A program made the position numbers and the translations under genes. The notes below the pieces were generated by a model, which saw nothing but the letters and a program-made list of their open reading frames with translations, was not told the DNA's origin and ran no database searches. A DNA stretch of 64,000 nt from Variovorax sp. WS11 (GTDB lineage Bacteria; Pseudomonadota; Gammaproteobacteria; Burkholderiales; Burkholderiaceae_C). The DNA lies in the NCBI RefSeq assembly GCF_010499245.1, contig NZ_JAAGOW010000001.1:1116001-1180000 (forward strand), in the 5' to 3' direction. Within the stretch, counting starts at the first letter, position 1. Each line of letters opens with the position of its first letter. Below, piece by piece: positions 8,245 to 16,946 of the stretch.

Positions 8245-9158
8245 GCAGCGAATTCTCCACCAGGCCCCAGTCCCGTCGGCACGCCCAGCCGCAGCGCCAG
8301 GTTCGCGGCGTCGTAGGGCGCATGCACCTTGATGTCATTGTCGAAGTAGCAGTACACGTCGCGCCGGGCTCGTCGCGGCGCGGGGCGGGTCGAGGCCTTG
8401 CGTGCATCCTTCACCTGGCGGCCATGGCGCCAGGCATCGATGCGCGCGGCCCAGCGGTCGAGGGCGTCGTCGTCGTAGCCGCTCGCATACAGCTCCTTGT
8501 CCCCATGCAGCCGGAGGTAGACGAAGTCGGCCGTCAGATCCTCGAGCAGCGGCCAGCGTCCGGCTGTGTCGGCGACCACCAAAGCGATGTGGTGGCGGCG
8601 CAGCTGGGCAATGAAGTCCGCGTCGACGAAGCTCGGATGGCGCACTTCCACCGCGTGCCGCAGCGGCCGTTTCGCGGAGCGCTTGAGCCAGGTGCGGCCC
8701 TCGAGGCGATCGTCGTGCGTGCGCGCGAGGGCCAGCGCCGCACTCGTGTCGCGCGGCAGCAGCGAGAAGAAGTCGTCGAGACGATCCGGCTCGTAGGCCA
8801 TCGAAGGCGGCAGCTGCCACAGGATCGGCCCCAGCTTGGCCCGCAGCGCCAGCACGCCCGAGGCCAGGAAGTTCGCCAATGCAGTGCGCACGTCCTTGAG
8901 CCGCAGCATGTGGGTGATGTAGCGCGAGCCCTTGACCGCGAACACGAAGCCTTCCGGCGTCTCGTCGTGCCAAGCCAGGTACGACTCGGGCCGCTGCAGC
9001 GAATAGAAGGAGCCGTTGAGCTCGATGGTGGGCAGCATGCGCGAGGCGAAGGCAAGCTCCTGGCGCTGTGGCAGCCCTTTGGGATAGAACTTGCCGCGCC
9101 AGGGCGCATAACGCCAGCCTGAGATGCCGACGCAGGTCTCGCCGGATCTTCCAGCCAT
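8241..9158 (-). CDS. DUF72 (YecE-like) domain protein
   Basis: A 305-residue TIM-barrel protein of the DUF72/YecE family. The N-terminus has the family pattern VGISGWRYAPWRGKFYP, followed by ELNGSFYSLQRPESY and FVFAVKGSRYITHMLRLKD; further on lies AVEVRHPSF and the C-terminal VYCYFDNDIKVHAP. The biochemical role is unknown; the fold suggests a xylose-isomerase-like or nuclease-like barrel. The start MAGRSGETCVG fits the family, and a purine-rich GGCCAGGAAAAC stretch lies upstream. It overlaps the DUF4259 gene downstream. Confidence 0.85.
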   Translation of the reverse strand: MAGRSGETCVGISGWRYAPWRGKFYPKGLPQRQELAFASRMLPTIELNGSFYSLQRPESYLAWHDETPEGFVFAVKGSRYITHMLRLKDVRTALANFLASGVLALRAKLGPILWQLPPSMAYEPDRLDDFFSLLPRDTSAALALARTHDDRLEGRTWLKRSAKRPLRHAVEVRHPSFVDADFIAQLRRHHIALVVADTAGRWPLLEDLTADFVYLRLHGDKELYASGYDDDALDRWAARIDAWRHGRQVKDARKASTRPAPRRARRDVYCYFDNDIKVHAPYDAANLALRLGVPTGLGPGGEFAA

Positions 9159-9279
9159 GTTTTCCTGGCCTCCGGAAAGAGGCCTCTGCGGGCCCGCGCG
9201 GGATGCCGGGCCTCGGCGCGCGATTCTGTGCCGCGGCACGGCCACGCAGTGAAGGACAAGGCCGCGCCTGCCGCGCTCG

Positions 9280-10026
9280 CTATTCGACTTTGTCGGTGCG
9301 CGCCCCCAGCCCCAGGTAGGTGTCGATGATGCGGCGGTCGTGCAGCAACTCCGAAGCCGCACCCTGCAGCGCGACCGCGCCCATCTCCAGCACATAGGCG
9401 CGGTCGGCCACCTGCAAGGCGGCACGCGCGTTCTGCTCCACCAGCAGCACCGACACGCCGTGCTTGCGCAGCGAAGACACCACCTGCAGCACCTCGCGCA
9501 CGATGAGCGGCGCCAGGCCCAGCGAGGGCTCGTCCAGCATCAGCAGGCGCGGGCGCGCCATCAGCGCACGGCCGATGGCCAGCATCTGCCGCTCGCCGCC
9601 CGAGAGCGTGGAGGCCAGCTGCGCGCGGCGCTCGGCCAGGCGCGGGAAGATGGCGAAGACCTCGTCCATGCGCTGGCGCTGGTCGCGCTCGCCGCGCCAC
9701 CAGCGCGAGAAGCCGCCCAGGAGCAGGTTGTCCTCGACCGGCATCTCGCCGAAGAGCTCGCGCTTCTCGGGCACCAGGCCGACGCCGCGCGCCACCATCG
9801 CTTCCACGCTGATGCGCGTCATGGACTCGCCGCCCAGCAGCACCCGGCCGCGCGAGGGCAGCAGGCCCATGGCCGCGCACAGCAGCGTGGTCTTGCCTGC
9901 GCCGTTGGGGCCGATCACGGTGACGATCTCGCCGGTGTCGACACGCAGGTCGACGTGGTGCACCGCCTCGACCGGGCCGTAGGAGACGCAGAAGTCTTCC
10001 AGTTGGAGCAGAGCCGATGCACTCAT
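9280..10026 (-). CDS. livF: Branched-chain amino acid-type ABC transporter ATPase LivF
   Basis: A 248-residue ABC ATPase of the LivF subfamily. Walker A is GPNGAGKTT (~residues 39-47), the signature is LSGGERQMLAIGRAL and Walker B is LLMLDEPSLGLAP, with the C-terminal DTYLG ending typical of LivF. The start overlaps the LivM-LivG fusion by an ATGA junction. It is the last liv gene of the long minus-strand transcript following paaE, so its importer may serve aromatic acids or branched-chain amino acids; location next to paa genes favours a link with phenylacetate or phenylalanine-derived substrates (inference). Confidence 0.9.
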   Translation of the reverse strand: MSASALLQLEDFCVSYGPVEAVHHVDLRVDTGEIVTVIGPNGAGKTTLLCAAMGLLPSRGRVLLGGESMTRISVEAMVARGVGLVPEKRELFGEMPVEDNLLLGGFSRWWRGERDQRQRMDEVFAIFPRLAERRAQLASTLSGGERQMLAIGRALMARPRLLMLDEPSLGLAPLIVREVLQVVSSLRKHGVSVLLVEQNARAALQVADRAYVLEMGAVALQGAASELLHDRRIIDTYLGLGARTDKVE

Positions 10027-11864
10027 GCCGTCTGCTCCACCAGGCGGCCTTCATTTGCGGGCTCGTCCACCCCGCCCAGATAGGCATCCAGCACCTTGGG
10101 ATCGCGCTGCACCTCGGCCGGCGTGCCGCGCGCGATGACGGCGCCGAACTCCAGCACGGTGACGCGGTCGGCCAGGTTCATCACGAACTCCATGTCATGT
10201 TCCACCACCAGGATGCCCAGGCCCTCGGCACGCAGCTGGTCGAGCAAGGTGGCGAGGGCGCGTTTTTCCAGGTGGCGCAGGCCGGCCGCGGGCTCGTCCA
10301 GCAGCAGCACCGCGGGCTGGCCCGCCAGGGCGCGCGCGATCTCGACCACGCGCTGCTGGCCCAGCGCCAGCGAGCCTGCCGGGACTTCCGCGAATTCGCC
10401 GAGTCCGCAGCGTTCGATCTGCTGGCGCGCCTGCGCGAGCAGCGCGGCCTCCTCGGCACGGTCGAGCCGCAGCATCGAGGCGATCCAGCCGCGCTGTCCG
10501 CGCCGGTGCGCACCCAGCGCAACGTTCTCGATCACGCGGCGCTGGCCCAGCAGGCGCACATGCTGGAAGGTGCGGCCCAGGCCCAGCGCCGCGAAGGCCC
10601 GCGAAGGCTTGCCGGTCATCGGCCGGTCCATCAGCCGCACCTCGCCTTCGGTCGGATCGTCGACCCCCGAGATCATGTTGAAGAAGGTGCTCTTGCCCGC
10701 CCCGTTGGGCCCGATCAGCGCATGGATCTCGCCGGCCTTGACGTCGAGGCCGACGGCATCGTTGGCCACCAGGCCGCCGAAGCGCTTGGTCACGGCCTTG
10801 GCCTCCAGCACGACCTGCCCGCGCGGCGGCAAGGCGGTTTCGGGCAGCGCCAGCACGTGGCGCGGCGCACGCACTGCCGCGGGCTTCAGGAAGCGGTTGC
10901 AAAGCCGCGCGAGCGTCGGCCACAGCCCGTCGGCGAAGCGCTGCAGCACCACCAGCATCAGCAGGCCGAACACGATGACCTCGAAGTTGCCGCTCGATCC
11001 GAGCAGGCTGGGCAGGATGTCCTGCAGCTGCTCCTTCAGCAGGGTGATCAGCGCCGCGCCCAGCACCGCGCCCCACAGATGGCCCGCGCCGCCGACCACG
11101 GCCATGAACAGGTACTCGATGCCGATGTTGAGGTTGAAGGGCGTGGGGTTGATGAAGCGCTGCAGATGCGCGTAGAGCCAGCCCGACAGGGCCGCCAGCA
11201 GCGCCGCCAGCACGAAGACCTTGATGCGGTAGCGGCCGGTGTCCACGCCCATCGACTCGGCCATCACCCGGCCTCCCTTGAGTGCGCGGATGGCGCGGCC
11301 CTCGCGCGAGTCGAGCAGGTTGTGCAGCGCCCACAGCGCGAGCAGCAGCACGCCCCAGATGACCAGGCCCAGCGAGCGTGGCGAGGCGAAAGAAACGCCG
11401 GCGACCACGATCGCCGGCACGCCCGCCACGCCGGTGTGGCCGCCGAGGAACTCGAGGTTGCCGAACAGGAAGTAGAAGCTCAGCCCCCACGCGATGGTGC
11501 ACAGCGGCAGGTAGTGGCCCGACAGCCGCAGCGTGATCGCACCCAGGCCCCAGGCGATGAGGAAGGTCACGGCGATGCCGAACAGCAGGCCGATCCACGG
11601 CAGCAGCGCCGGGCTGATGCCGCCCAGCGCCGAGGCGACCATCGGCGAAGTGCAGATCCACGCCGTGGCATAGGCGCCGGTGCCGACGAAGGCGGCCTGG
11701 CCGAAGGAAGTCATGCCGCCCACGCCGGTGAGCATGACGAGGCCGGCCGCGACCAGGGCGTAGAGGCCGATGTAGCTGAGCACCGTGACCGAGAAGTCCG
11801 GCAGGAAGCCCCACACCGCCGCAAGCGCGAGGATGAAGGCCAGCGTCAAATGCCGCCGCGTCAT
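10023..11864 (-). CDS. LivM permease-LivG ATPase fusion protein
   Basis: 613 residues combining two transporter parts. Residues 1-~345 are a LivM-type permease: many hydrophobic helices, GYTSFGQAAF-like motif (GMTSFGQAAFVG) and the coupling segment GRAIRALKGGRVMAESMGVD. Residues ~365-613 are a LivG-type ATPase: Walker A GPNGAGKST, signature LALGQQRVVEIARAL (a degenerate LSGGQ), Walker B VLLLDEPAAGL, and EHDMEFVMNLADRVTVL. No stop or internal start separates them, and the linker (~345-365) is Pro/Arg-rich. Such fusions are known in Burkholderiales. It overlaps livH and livF by four bases on each side. Confidence 0.9.
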   Translation of the reverse strand: MTRRHLTLAFILALAAVWGFLPDFSVTVLSYIGLYALVAAGLVMLTGVGGMTSFGQAAFVGTGAYATAWICTSPMVASALGGISPALLPWIGLLFGIAVTFLIAWGLGAITLRLSGHYLPLCTIAWGLSFYFLFGNLEFLGGHTGVAGVPAIVVAGVSFASPRSLGLVIWGVLLLALWALHNLLDSREGRAIRALKGGRVMAESMGVDTGRYRIKVFVLAALLAALSGWLYAHLQRFINPTPFNLNIGIEYLFMAVVGGAGHLWGAVLGAALITLLKEQLQDILPSLLGSSGNFEVIVFGLLMLVVLQRFADGLWPTLARLCNRFLKPAAVRAPRHVLALPETALPPRGQVVLEAKAVTKRFGGLVANDAVGLDVKAGEIHALIGPNGAGKSTFFNMISGVDDPTEGEVRLMDRPMTGKPSRAFAALGLGRTFQHVRLLGQRRVIENVALGAHRRGQRGWIASMLRLDRAEEAALLAQARQQIERCGLGEFAEVPAGSLALGQQRVVEIARALAGQPAVLLLDEPAAGLRHLEKRALATLLDQLRAEGLGILVVEHDMEFVMNLADRVTVLEFGAVIARGTPAEVQRDPKVLDAYLGGVDEPANEGRLVEQTA

Positions 11865-12889
11865 TCTTCATCCTCCACATGCCGGCTGCTGAGCGAGCGC
11901 CACCACAGCACGGGAATGATCAGCGTGAAGACGAACACCTCCTTGAAGGCGCTGGCCCAGAACGAAGAGAAGGCCTCGAGCTGGCCCACGATCAGCGCGC
12001 CGACCAGGGCCAGCGGGTAGCTGGCCAGCCCGCCGACGATGGCGGCCACGAAGCCCTTCAGGCCGATCAGGAAGCCGGTGTCGTAGTAGATGGTCGTGAT
12101 GGGCGCGATCAGCAGGCCCGAGACCGCGCCGATCGCCGCGGCCAGCGCGAAGCTCAGGTCGCCCGAGAGCCCGGTGGGGATGCCCATCAGCCGCGCGCCC
12201 ACGCGGTTGATCGCGGTGGCGCGCAGTGCCTTGCCCACGATCGAGCGTTCGAAGAACAGGAACATCAGCACCACCAGCGCGGCCGTGACGGCCACCACCA
12301 CCAGCGCCTGGCCGGTGATCGCGACGCCGCCCAGGTCCAGCCGCATCTCCGAGAAGGCCGGCGTGCGCGAGCCCTCGGCGCCGAAGAAGAGCAGCCCCAG
12401 CCCCACCAGCACGCCATGCAGCGCCACCGAGACGATCAGCAGCGTCAGCACGGTCGCATCGGCGAGCGGCCGGTAGGCCAGCCGGTAGAGCAGCGGGCCC
12501 AGCGGCACGATCACGGCGAGCGCGGCGACCGTCTGCGTGAACTGCGACTCGGGCCGCAGCAGCAGCACCAGCGCGCAGGCCACCAGCGGCAGCACCACGC
12601 ACCAGGCGAGGGTCGAGGCCCAGTCGACGGCCGCGCCGCGCTTCCAGCGCCACAGCTCCACGACGAGCGCCGCGGCCGCCAGCACCAGCAGCAGCCACAG
12701 CGTGGCCGGCACGTGGCCGGCCTGCAGCGCCACCACCGACAGCGCGCTGAAGGCCACGAATTCCCCTTGCGGGATGAAGATGACGCGGGTCACGGAGAAC
12801 ACCAGCACCAGGGCCAGCGCCATGAGCCCGTAGATCGCCCCGTTGACGATACCGTCCTGCCCCAGGATCAAGGCGATTTGCATGTCCAT
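11861..12889 (-). CDS. livH: Branched-chain amino acid-type ABC permease LivH
   Basis: A 342-residue integral membrane protein with about eight to nine hydrophobic segments. The N-terminus GAIYGLMALALVLVFSVTRV and the segment GKALRATAINRVGARLMGI are LivH signatures; the latter is the ATPase-contacting loop. The start at 12889 is preceded by GGAG at seven bases spacing, better placed than the next ATG two codons on. It partners the LivM-LivG fusion. The central part (residues ~65-110) is longer and more hydrophobic than in E. coli LivH. Confidence 0.9.
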   Translation of the reverse strand: MDMQIALILGQDGIVNGAIYGLMALALVLVFSVTRVIFIPQGEFVAFSALSVVALQAGHVPATLWLLLVLAAAALVVELWRWKRGAAVDWASTLAWCVVLPLVACALVLLLRPESQFTQTVAALAVIVPLGPLLYRLAYRPLADATVLTLLIVSVALHGVLVGLGLLFFGAEGSRTPAFSEMRLDLGGVAITGQALVVVAVTAALVVLMFLFFERSIVGKALRATAINRVGARLMGIPTGLSGDLSFALAAAIGAVSGLLIAPITTIYYDTGFLIGLKGFVAAIVGGLASYPLALVGALIVGQLEAFSSFWASAFKEVFVFTLIIPVLWWRSLSSRHVEDEE

Positions 12890-12981
12890 GCAGCTACTCC
12901 GGCGCGGCGCGCACAGGGCCGGCACGATGCCAGGCCTGCGCGCGCAGTCGCACGCATGCTCCGGTTAAAGGTCTACTCGGC

Positions 12982-14133
12982 TCAGTCTTGTGGTTGGTAT
13001 TTCCAGGCGCCGTTCTCGATCTTGACCATCACGCGCGCGCGCTGGTCGAGGCCCAGGTGGTCGGTGGGCGACATGGTGAAGATGCCATGCGCGCCGGGGA
13101 GGTTCTTCACCTCTTCCAGTGCATCGCGCAGCGCGGCGCGAAAGGCCGGCGTGCCGGGCTGCGCCTTCTTGAGCGCGACGGGAATCGCGGCGCTCATGAT
13201 CAGGCCGGCATCCCAGGCATGGCCGCCGAAGGTGGACACGCTGCCCTTGCCGTTGGCCGCCTCGTAGGCGTTGACGTAGGCCAGCGCGGACTTCTTGAGC
13301 GGATGCGAATCCGGCAGCTGCGACGCCACCAGCATCGGGCCGGAAGGCAGCAGCGTGCCCTCGACGTCCTTGCCGCCGACGCGCAGGAAATCGGCGTTGG
13401 CGACGCCGTGGGTCTGGTAGACCTTGCCGGCGTAGCCGCGCTCCTTGAGCGTTTTCTGCGGCAGCGCGGCCGGCGTGCCCGAACCGGCGATCAGCACGGC
13501 ATCGGGCTTGGCGGAGATCAGCTTGAGCGACTGGCCGGTGACCGAGGTGTCGCTGCGCGCATAGCGCTCGCTGGCCACGACCTTGAGCTTCTTGAGCTCG
13601 GCCGCCTTGGTGAATTCCTGGAACCAGCCTTCGCCATAGGCGTCGGAGAAGCCGATGAAGCCCACCGTCTTCACGCCGTTGGCGGCCATGTGTTCGGCGA
13701 TGGCGAGCGACATCATGATGTCGTTCTGCGGCGTCTTGAAGACCCACTTGCGCTTGGCATCCATGGGCTCGACGATGCGCGACGAGGCCGCCATCGAGAT
13801 CATCGGCACCTTCTCTTCGGCCACCACGTCGATCATGGCCAGCGAGTTCGGCGTGACGGTCGAGCCGAGCACGATGTCGACCTTGTTCTCGCTGATCAGC
13901 TTGCGCGTGTTCGACACCGCGGCGGTGGTGTCGGAGGCGTCGTCGAGCACGATGTAGTTGATCTTCTGCCCGCCGATGGTCTTGGGCATCAGCCCGATGG
14001 TGTTCTTCTCGGGGATGCCGAGGGAGGCGGCCGGCCCGGTCGCCGACAGCGTCACGCCGACGTTGACGTCGGCCTGCGCGGCGAAGGCCATGGCGCACAG
14101 CAGTGCCACGCCGAGGCGGGTGAAAGAATTCAT
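12982..14133 (-). CDS. livK: Periplasmic binding protein of the Leu/Ile/Val type (LivK)
   Basis: A 383-residue type I periplasmic binding protein with a signal peptide (MNSFTRLGVALLCAMAFAAQA). The mature start DVNVGVTLSATGPAASLGIP and the later VDIVLGSTVTP, GFIGFSDAYGEGW and DAVLIAGSGTPAALP match ABC amino-acid/amide receptors. It is the first liv gene, 34 bp after paaE on the same strand, with GGAGACTGTTC before the ATG. Homologues next to aromatic catabolic genes bind aromatic acids, so phenylacetate or a related acid is as plausible as a branched-chain amino acid; the sequence cannot decide. Confidence 0.88.
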   Translation of the reverse strand: MNSFTRLGVALLCAMAFAAQADVNVGVTLSATGPAASLGIPEKNTIGLMPKTIGGQKINYIVLDDASDTTAAVSNTRKLISENKVDIVLGSTVTPNSLAMIDVVAEEKVPMISMAASSRIVEPMDAKRKWVFKTPQNDIMMSLAIAEHMAANGVKTVGFIGFSDAYGEGWFQEFTKAAELKKLKVVASERYARSDTSVTGQSLKLISAKPDAVLIAGSGTPAALPQKTLKERGYAGKVYQTHGVANADFLRVGGKDVEGTLLPSGPMLVASQLPDSHPLKKSALAYVNAYEAANGKGSVSTFGGHAWDAGLIMSAAIPVALKKAQPGTPAFRAALRDALEEVKNLPGAHGIFTMSPTDHLGLDQRARVMVKIENGAWKYQPQD

Positions 14134-14167
14134 GAACAGTCTCCGGTAGTTGATAAATCGCCCGCGC

Positions 14168-15253
14168 TCAGCGTTCGTCGAAGGACAGCCGCACGCGCTC
14201 GGTCAGGGGATGTGCCTGGCAGGTGAGGATAAAGCCGCCTGCGACCTCATTCTTGTCGAGCGCGAAGTTGCGCTCCATCCGCACTTCCCCTTCCAGGAGC
14301 CTGGCACGGCAGGTGCCGCACACGCCCGAGGTGCAGGAGTACGGCACCTCCAGGCCGGCAGAGGACGCGGCGTCGAGAATGCTGGGCTGCCCCTTGGTGA
14401 AGGGGATCTCGCGGGCCAGCCCGTCGCGCACGATGGTGATGCGCGCCGTCTCGGCATCGCCCGGCTGCGGCTCGTGCACCACCGCGCCCACGGTGCCGGT
14501 GGGCGACTGGGCCAGGCCGAAGCGCTCGATGTGGATGCGCTCCTCGGGCACGCCGGCTTCCAGCAGCGCCGCCTCGGCCTCGTCGTTCATCTGGAAGGGG
14601 CCGCAGATGTAGACGTGGTCGATGCTGCCGGGCGGCACCAGGCCCTGCAGGAACTCGGCGATCTTTTCGCGGTTCATCAGGCCCGCGTTGATCGGCACGT
14701 CGGTGTGCTCGTCGGAGAACACGAGCTGCAGCGACAGGCGCGTCATGTAGCGGTTCTTCAGGTCCTCGATCTCCTCCTTGAACATCGTGGACCGGAGCTG
14801 CCGGTTGCCGTAGATGAGCGTGAAGCGCGACTGCGGCTCGCGCGCCAGCACGGTCTTCATGATCGAGAGGATGGGCGTGATGCCGCTGCCGCCCGCGATG
14901 CCCACGTGGTGCCGGCGCGCCTTGGGCTCGATGGGCACGAAGAAGCGGCCTTGCGGCGCCATCACATGCAGCGTGTCGCCGGGCTGGAGCGAGCTGTTGA
15001 TCCAGTTGGAGAACAGGCCCTGCTGCACCTTGCGCACGCCCACGCGCAGCTCGCCGTCGTCGACGCCGGCGCAGATGGAATAGGAGCGGCGCAGGTCCTG
15101 GCCGTCGATCTCCTTGCGCAGGGTGAGGTACTGGCCCTGGGTGAAGCCGAAGACACCGCGCAAGTCCTCGGGCACGTCGAAGGACACGACCACCGCCTCG
15201 GCGGTGTCCGGCTCGATGCTGCGCACGCGCAGCGGATGGAAGATGACGCTCAT
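14168..15253 (-). CDS. paaE: Phenylacetyl-CoA epoxidase reductase subunit PaaE
   Basis: 361-residue NADPH-dependent reductase that feeds electrons to the PaaAC di-iron oxygenase. An FAD-binding barrel comes first (RSYSICAG, residues ~57-64), then the NAD(P) domain (GSGITPILSIMK, ~115-126), then a C-terminal plant-type ferredoxin domain with four cysteines (CTSGVCGTC and later LTCQAHP) for a [2Fe-2S] cluster. The order and length equal E. coli PaaE. It lies six bases after paaD and completes the paaABCDE block. Confidence 0.95.
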   Translation of the reverse strand: MSVIFHPLRVRSIEPDTAEAVVVSFDVPEDLRGVFGFTQGQYLTLRKEIDGQDLRRSYSICAGVDDGELRVGVRKVQQGLFSNWINSSLQPGDTLHVMAPQGRFFVPIEPKARRHHVGIAGGSGITPILSIMKTVLAREPQSRFTLIYGNRQLRSTMFKEEIEDLKNRYMTRLSLQLVFSDEHTDVPINAGLMNREKIAEFLQGLVPPGSIDHVYICGPFQMNDEAEAALLEAGVPEERIHIERFGLAQSPTGTVGAVVHEPQPGDAETARITIVRDGLAREIPFTKGQPSILDAASSAGLEVPYSCTSGVCGTCRARLLEGEVRMERNFALDKNEVAGGFILTCQAHPLTERVRLSFDER

Positions 15254-15259
15254 GGGGCC

Positions 15260-15793
15260 TCAGAGGGGTTTGAAGTGCTCGAAGGGCTCGCGGCAATCCA
15301 GGCAGCGGTACAGCGACTTGCAGGCCGTGGAGCCGAAGGCCGAAAGACGCTCGGTGTGGGCGCTGCCGCAATGCGGGCAAGCCACCGGCGCGGCGGCCTG
15401 GCGCCGCACCAGGCGGATCGGGACCGCGCCGCCGGGCAAGGCCGCCGCGCCCGGCGGTGCGATGCCGTACTCGCGCAGCTTGCGCTTGCCTTCGGCGCTG
15501 ATCCAGTCGGTGGTCCAGGCCGGCGCGCGGCGCAGCGTCACGCAGGCCGGGCCGAGTCCCGCAGCGTCCAGGGCTTCGAGCACGCTGCGCTCGATCACCT
15601 CGGTGGCCGGGCAGCCGGAATAGGTCGGCGTGAGCACGATCTCCAGGCCCTCCTCTTGCGGCAGCACCTCGCGCACGATGCCCAGGTCGCAGACCGACAG
15701 CGCCGGCACCTCGGGATCGAGCACCGTGCCCAGCACGTCCCAGGCGTGCGCGACGCGGGCCTCGTCGGCGGCAGGAGAGCGCAATGCATTCAT
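15260..15793 (-). CDS. paaD: Phenylacetyl-CoA epoxidase assembly protein PaaD
   Basis: A 177-residue MIP18/DUF59-type protein, needed for maturation of the phenylacetyl-CoA epoxidase, probably in iron or Fe-S handling. The N-terminal domain holds VLDPEVPALSVCDLGIVR and TPTYSGCPATEVIE; the Cys of SGCPA is typical. The C-terminal tail has a CPHCGS...CLDC zinc-ribbon-like pair, as in other PaaD proteins. The ATG overlaps the paaC stop (ATGA). Confidence 0.93.
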   Translation of the reverse strand: MNALRSPAADEARVAHAWDVLGTVLDPEVPALSVCDLGIVREVLPQEEGLEIVLTPTYSGCPATEVIERSVLEALDAAGLGPACVTLRRAPAWTTDWISAEGKRKLREYGIAPPGAAALPGGAVPIRLVRRQAAAPVACPHCGSAHTERLSAFGSTACKSLYRCLDCREPFEHFKPL

Positions 15794-16566
15794 CACCACA
15801 CTCCGCCCGGATAGGCGCGCTGCAGGTGCTGCATCTCGGCCAGGATGTAGCCCATGTGCTCGCTGTGCACGCCGCGCTTTCCGGTGCTCATGAAGGCCGA
15901 CTCCGCCGGCATGGCCAGCGTGGCCTCTTCGAGCACCGAAGCCATCTCGGCGAACCAGGCCTCGCGCAGCTCGGACCAGGCCGGGCCCAGGCCACCGGCG
16001 CGCGCCGCTTCGTCGACGGCATCGGCCGCGAAGAGCTCGGGCACGTAGCGCCACAGCTGGGCCAGCGCGGCCTCCATGCGCGAGCGCGATTCTTCGGTGC
16101 CGTCGCCCAGGCGCACCACCCAGTCGGCCGCATGCTGCTGGTGGTAGCGCGCTTCCTTGATGGCCTTGGCGGCGATGGCGGCCACCTCGGCATCGCTCGA
16201 GGCTTCGAGCTTTTCCCAGAGCAGCTTGAGCAAAGTTGCGGCCATCGCGTTGCGCAGCACGCTGAAGGCGAAGTCGCCGCGCGGCAGCTCGACCAGCGTG
16301 GCGTTGAAGTAGTCGCGCTCGTCGCGCAGGAAGGCCAGCTGGTCCTCGTCGTGCGCGCGGCCCTCGAGCTGACCGGCGCGGGTGAGGAGCGCGCGCGCCT
16401 GGCCCACCAGGTCCAGCGCCATGTTGGTCATGGCGATGTCTTCTTCGAGCGCCGGCGCATGGCCGCACCATTCGCCCAAGCGCTGCGAGAGGATGAGGCA
16501 GGTGTCGGCGATGCGCAGCAGGTACTGCACGGAAGCGCTGCGGTCGAGTTCGATGGAGGCTTGCAT
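15793..16566 (-). CDS. paaC: Phenylacetyl-CoA epoxidase structural subunit PaaC
   Basis: 257 residues, the all-helical inactive partner of PaaA in the epoxidase core. Typical segments are YLLRIADTCLILSQRLGEWCG, EDIAMTNMALDLVGQARALL and the C-terminal GVHSEHMGYILAEMQ(H)LQR. The start at ATG 16566 is chosen because GAGGTGAAG lies ~10 bases ahead; a GTG four codons upstream (16578) is possible. Downstream it overlaps paaD. It follows the altered paaB gene by 13 bases. Confidence 0.93.
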   Translation of the reverse strand: MQASIELDRSASVQYLLRIADTCLILSQRLGEWCGHAPALEEDIAMTNMALDLVGQARALLTRAGQLEGRAHDEDQLAFLRDERDYFNATLVELPRGDFAFSVLRNAMAATLLKLLWEKLEASSDAEVAAIAAKAIKEARYHQQHAADWVVRLGDGTEESRSRMEAALAQLWRYVPELFAADAVDEAARAGGLGPAWSELREAWFAEMASVLEEATLAMPAESAFMSTGKRGVHSEHMGYILAEMQHLQRAYPGGVW

Positions 16567-16579
16567 GGGGCGCTTCACC

Positions 16580-16915
16580 TCACATGTGGTCGACCGACTT
16601 CGGCAACGCGTAGAAGGTCGGGTGGCGGTAGACCTTGTCTTCCGCCGGGTCGAAGAACATGTCCTTGTCGCCCGGGTCGCTGGCGACGATCTGGTCGGAG
16701 CGCACCACCCACACGCTCACGCCTTCCTGGCGCCGCGTGTAGACGTCGCGCGCCATCTGCAGCGCCATCTTCGGATCGGGCGCATGCAGGCTGCCGCAGT
16801 GCTTGTGGTCCAGCCCGGCCTTGCTGCGGACGAACACTTCCCACAGCCCACTCCGTCCTTCTCGCAGCCGGCAGCGGCGTTTGTTGCTCGAACTCCACCC
16901 ACGACCTCCCCCCAT
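16580..16915 (-). CDS. paaB: Phenylacetyl-CoA epoxidase subunit PaaB with disrupted 5' end
   Basis: From LWEVF (start of the conserved fold, residue 24 of this frame) to the end (RHPTFYALPKSVDHM) this is a normal PaaB, the small subunit bridging PaaAC heterodimers. Conserved parts are VRSKAGLDHKHCGSLHA and MALQMARDVYTRR. The first ~23 residues in this frame are unlike any PaaB. The expected operon start is the ATG at 16950, which overlaps the paaA stop and reads [13 protein letters not shown], exactly the normal lead-in to PLWEVF, but is then out of frame because of extra sequence (16847-16911). Translation from ATG 16915 lacks a clear ribosome site. The product may be poorly made or made by a rescue start. 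Confidence 0.75.
   Translation of the reverse strand: MGGGRGWSSSNKRRCRLREGRSGLWEVFVRSKAGLDHKHCGSLHAPDPKMALQMARDVYTRRQEGVSVWVVRSDQIVASDPGDKDMFFDPAEDKVYRHPTFYALPKSVDHM
16847..16911 (-). other. Putative 65-nt insertion within the 5' end of paaB
   Basis: Reading from ATG 16950, codons encode [13 protein letters not shown]; the conserved PaaB fold should continue with Pro-Leu-Trp-Glu. Instead 65 bases intervene before CTG TGG GAA (Leu-Trp-Glu) at 16846, where one codon is expected. The net gain of ~62 bases is not a multiple of three. The segment is G-rich at its start and contains CGCCGCTGCCGGC. No flanking duplication or terminal inverted repeat is obvious. Confidence 0.55.
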
Positions 16916-16946
16916 TCAGGGAAGGGCGCGCGCCGTTGAACGGTGC

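Noticed and set aside
10017..12020. A 667-codon plus-strand frame across livMG
   Set aside because: Antisense to the LivM-LivG fusion; His/Gln/Arg-rich shadow with no family features.
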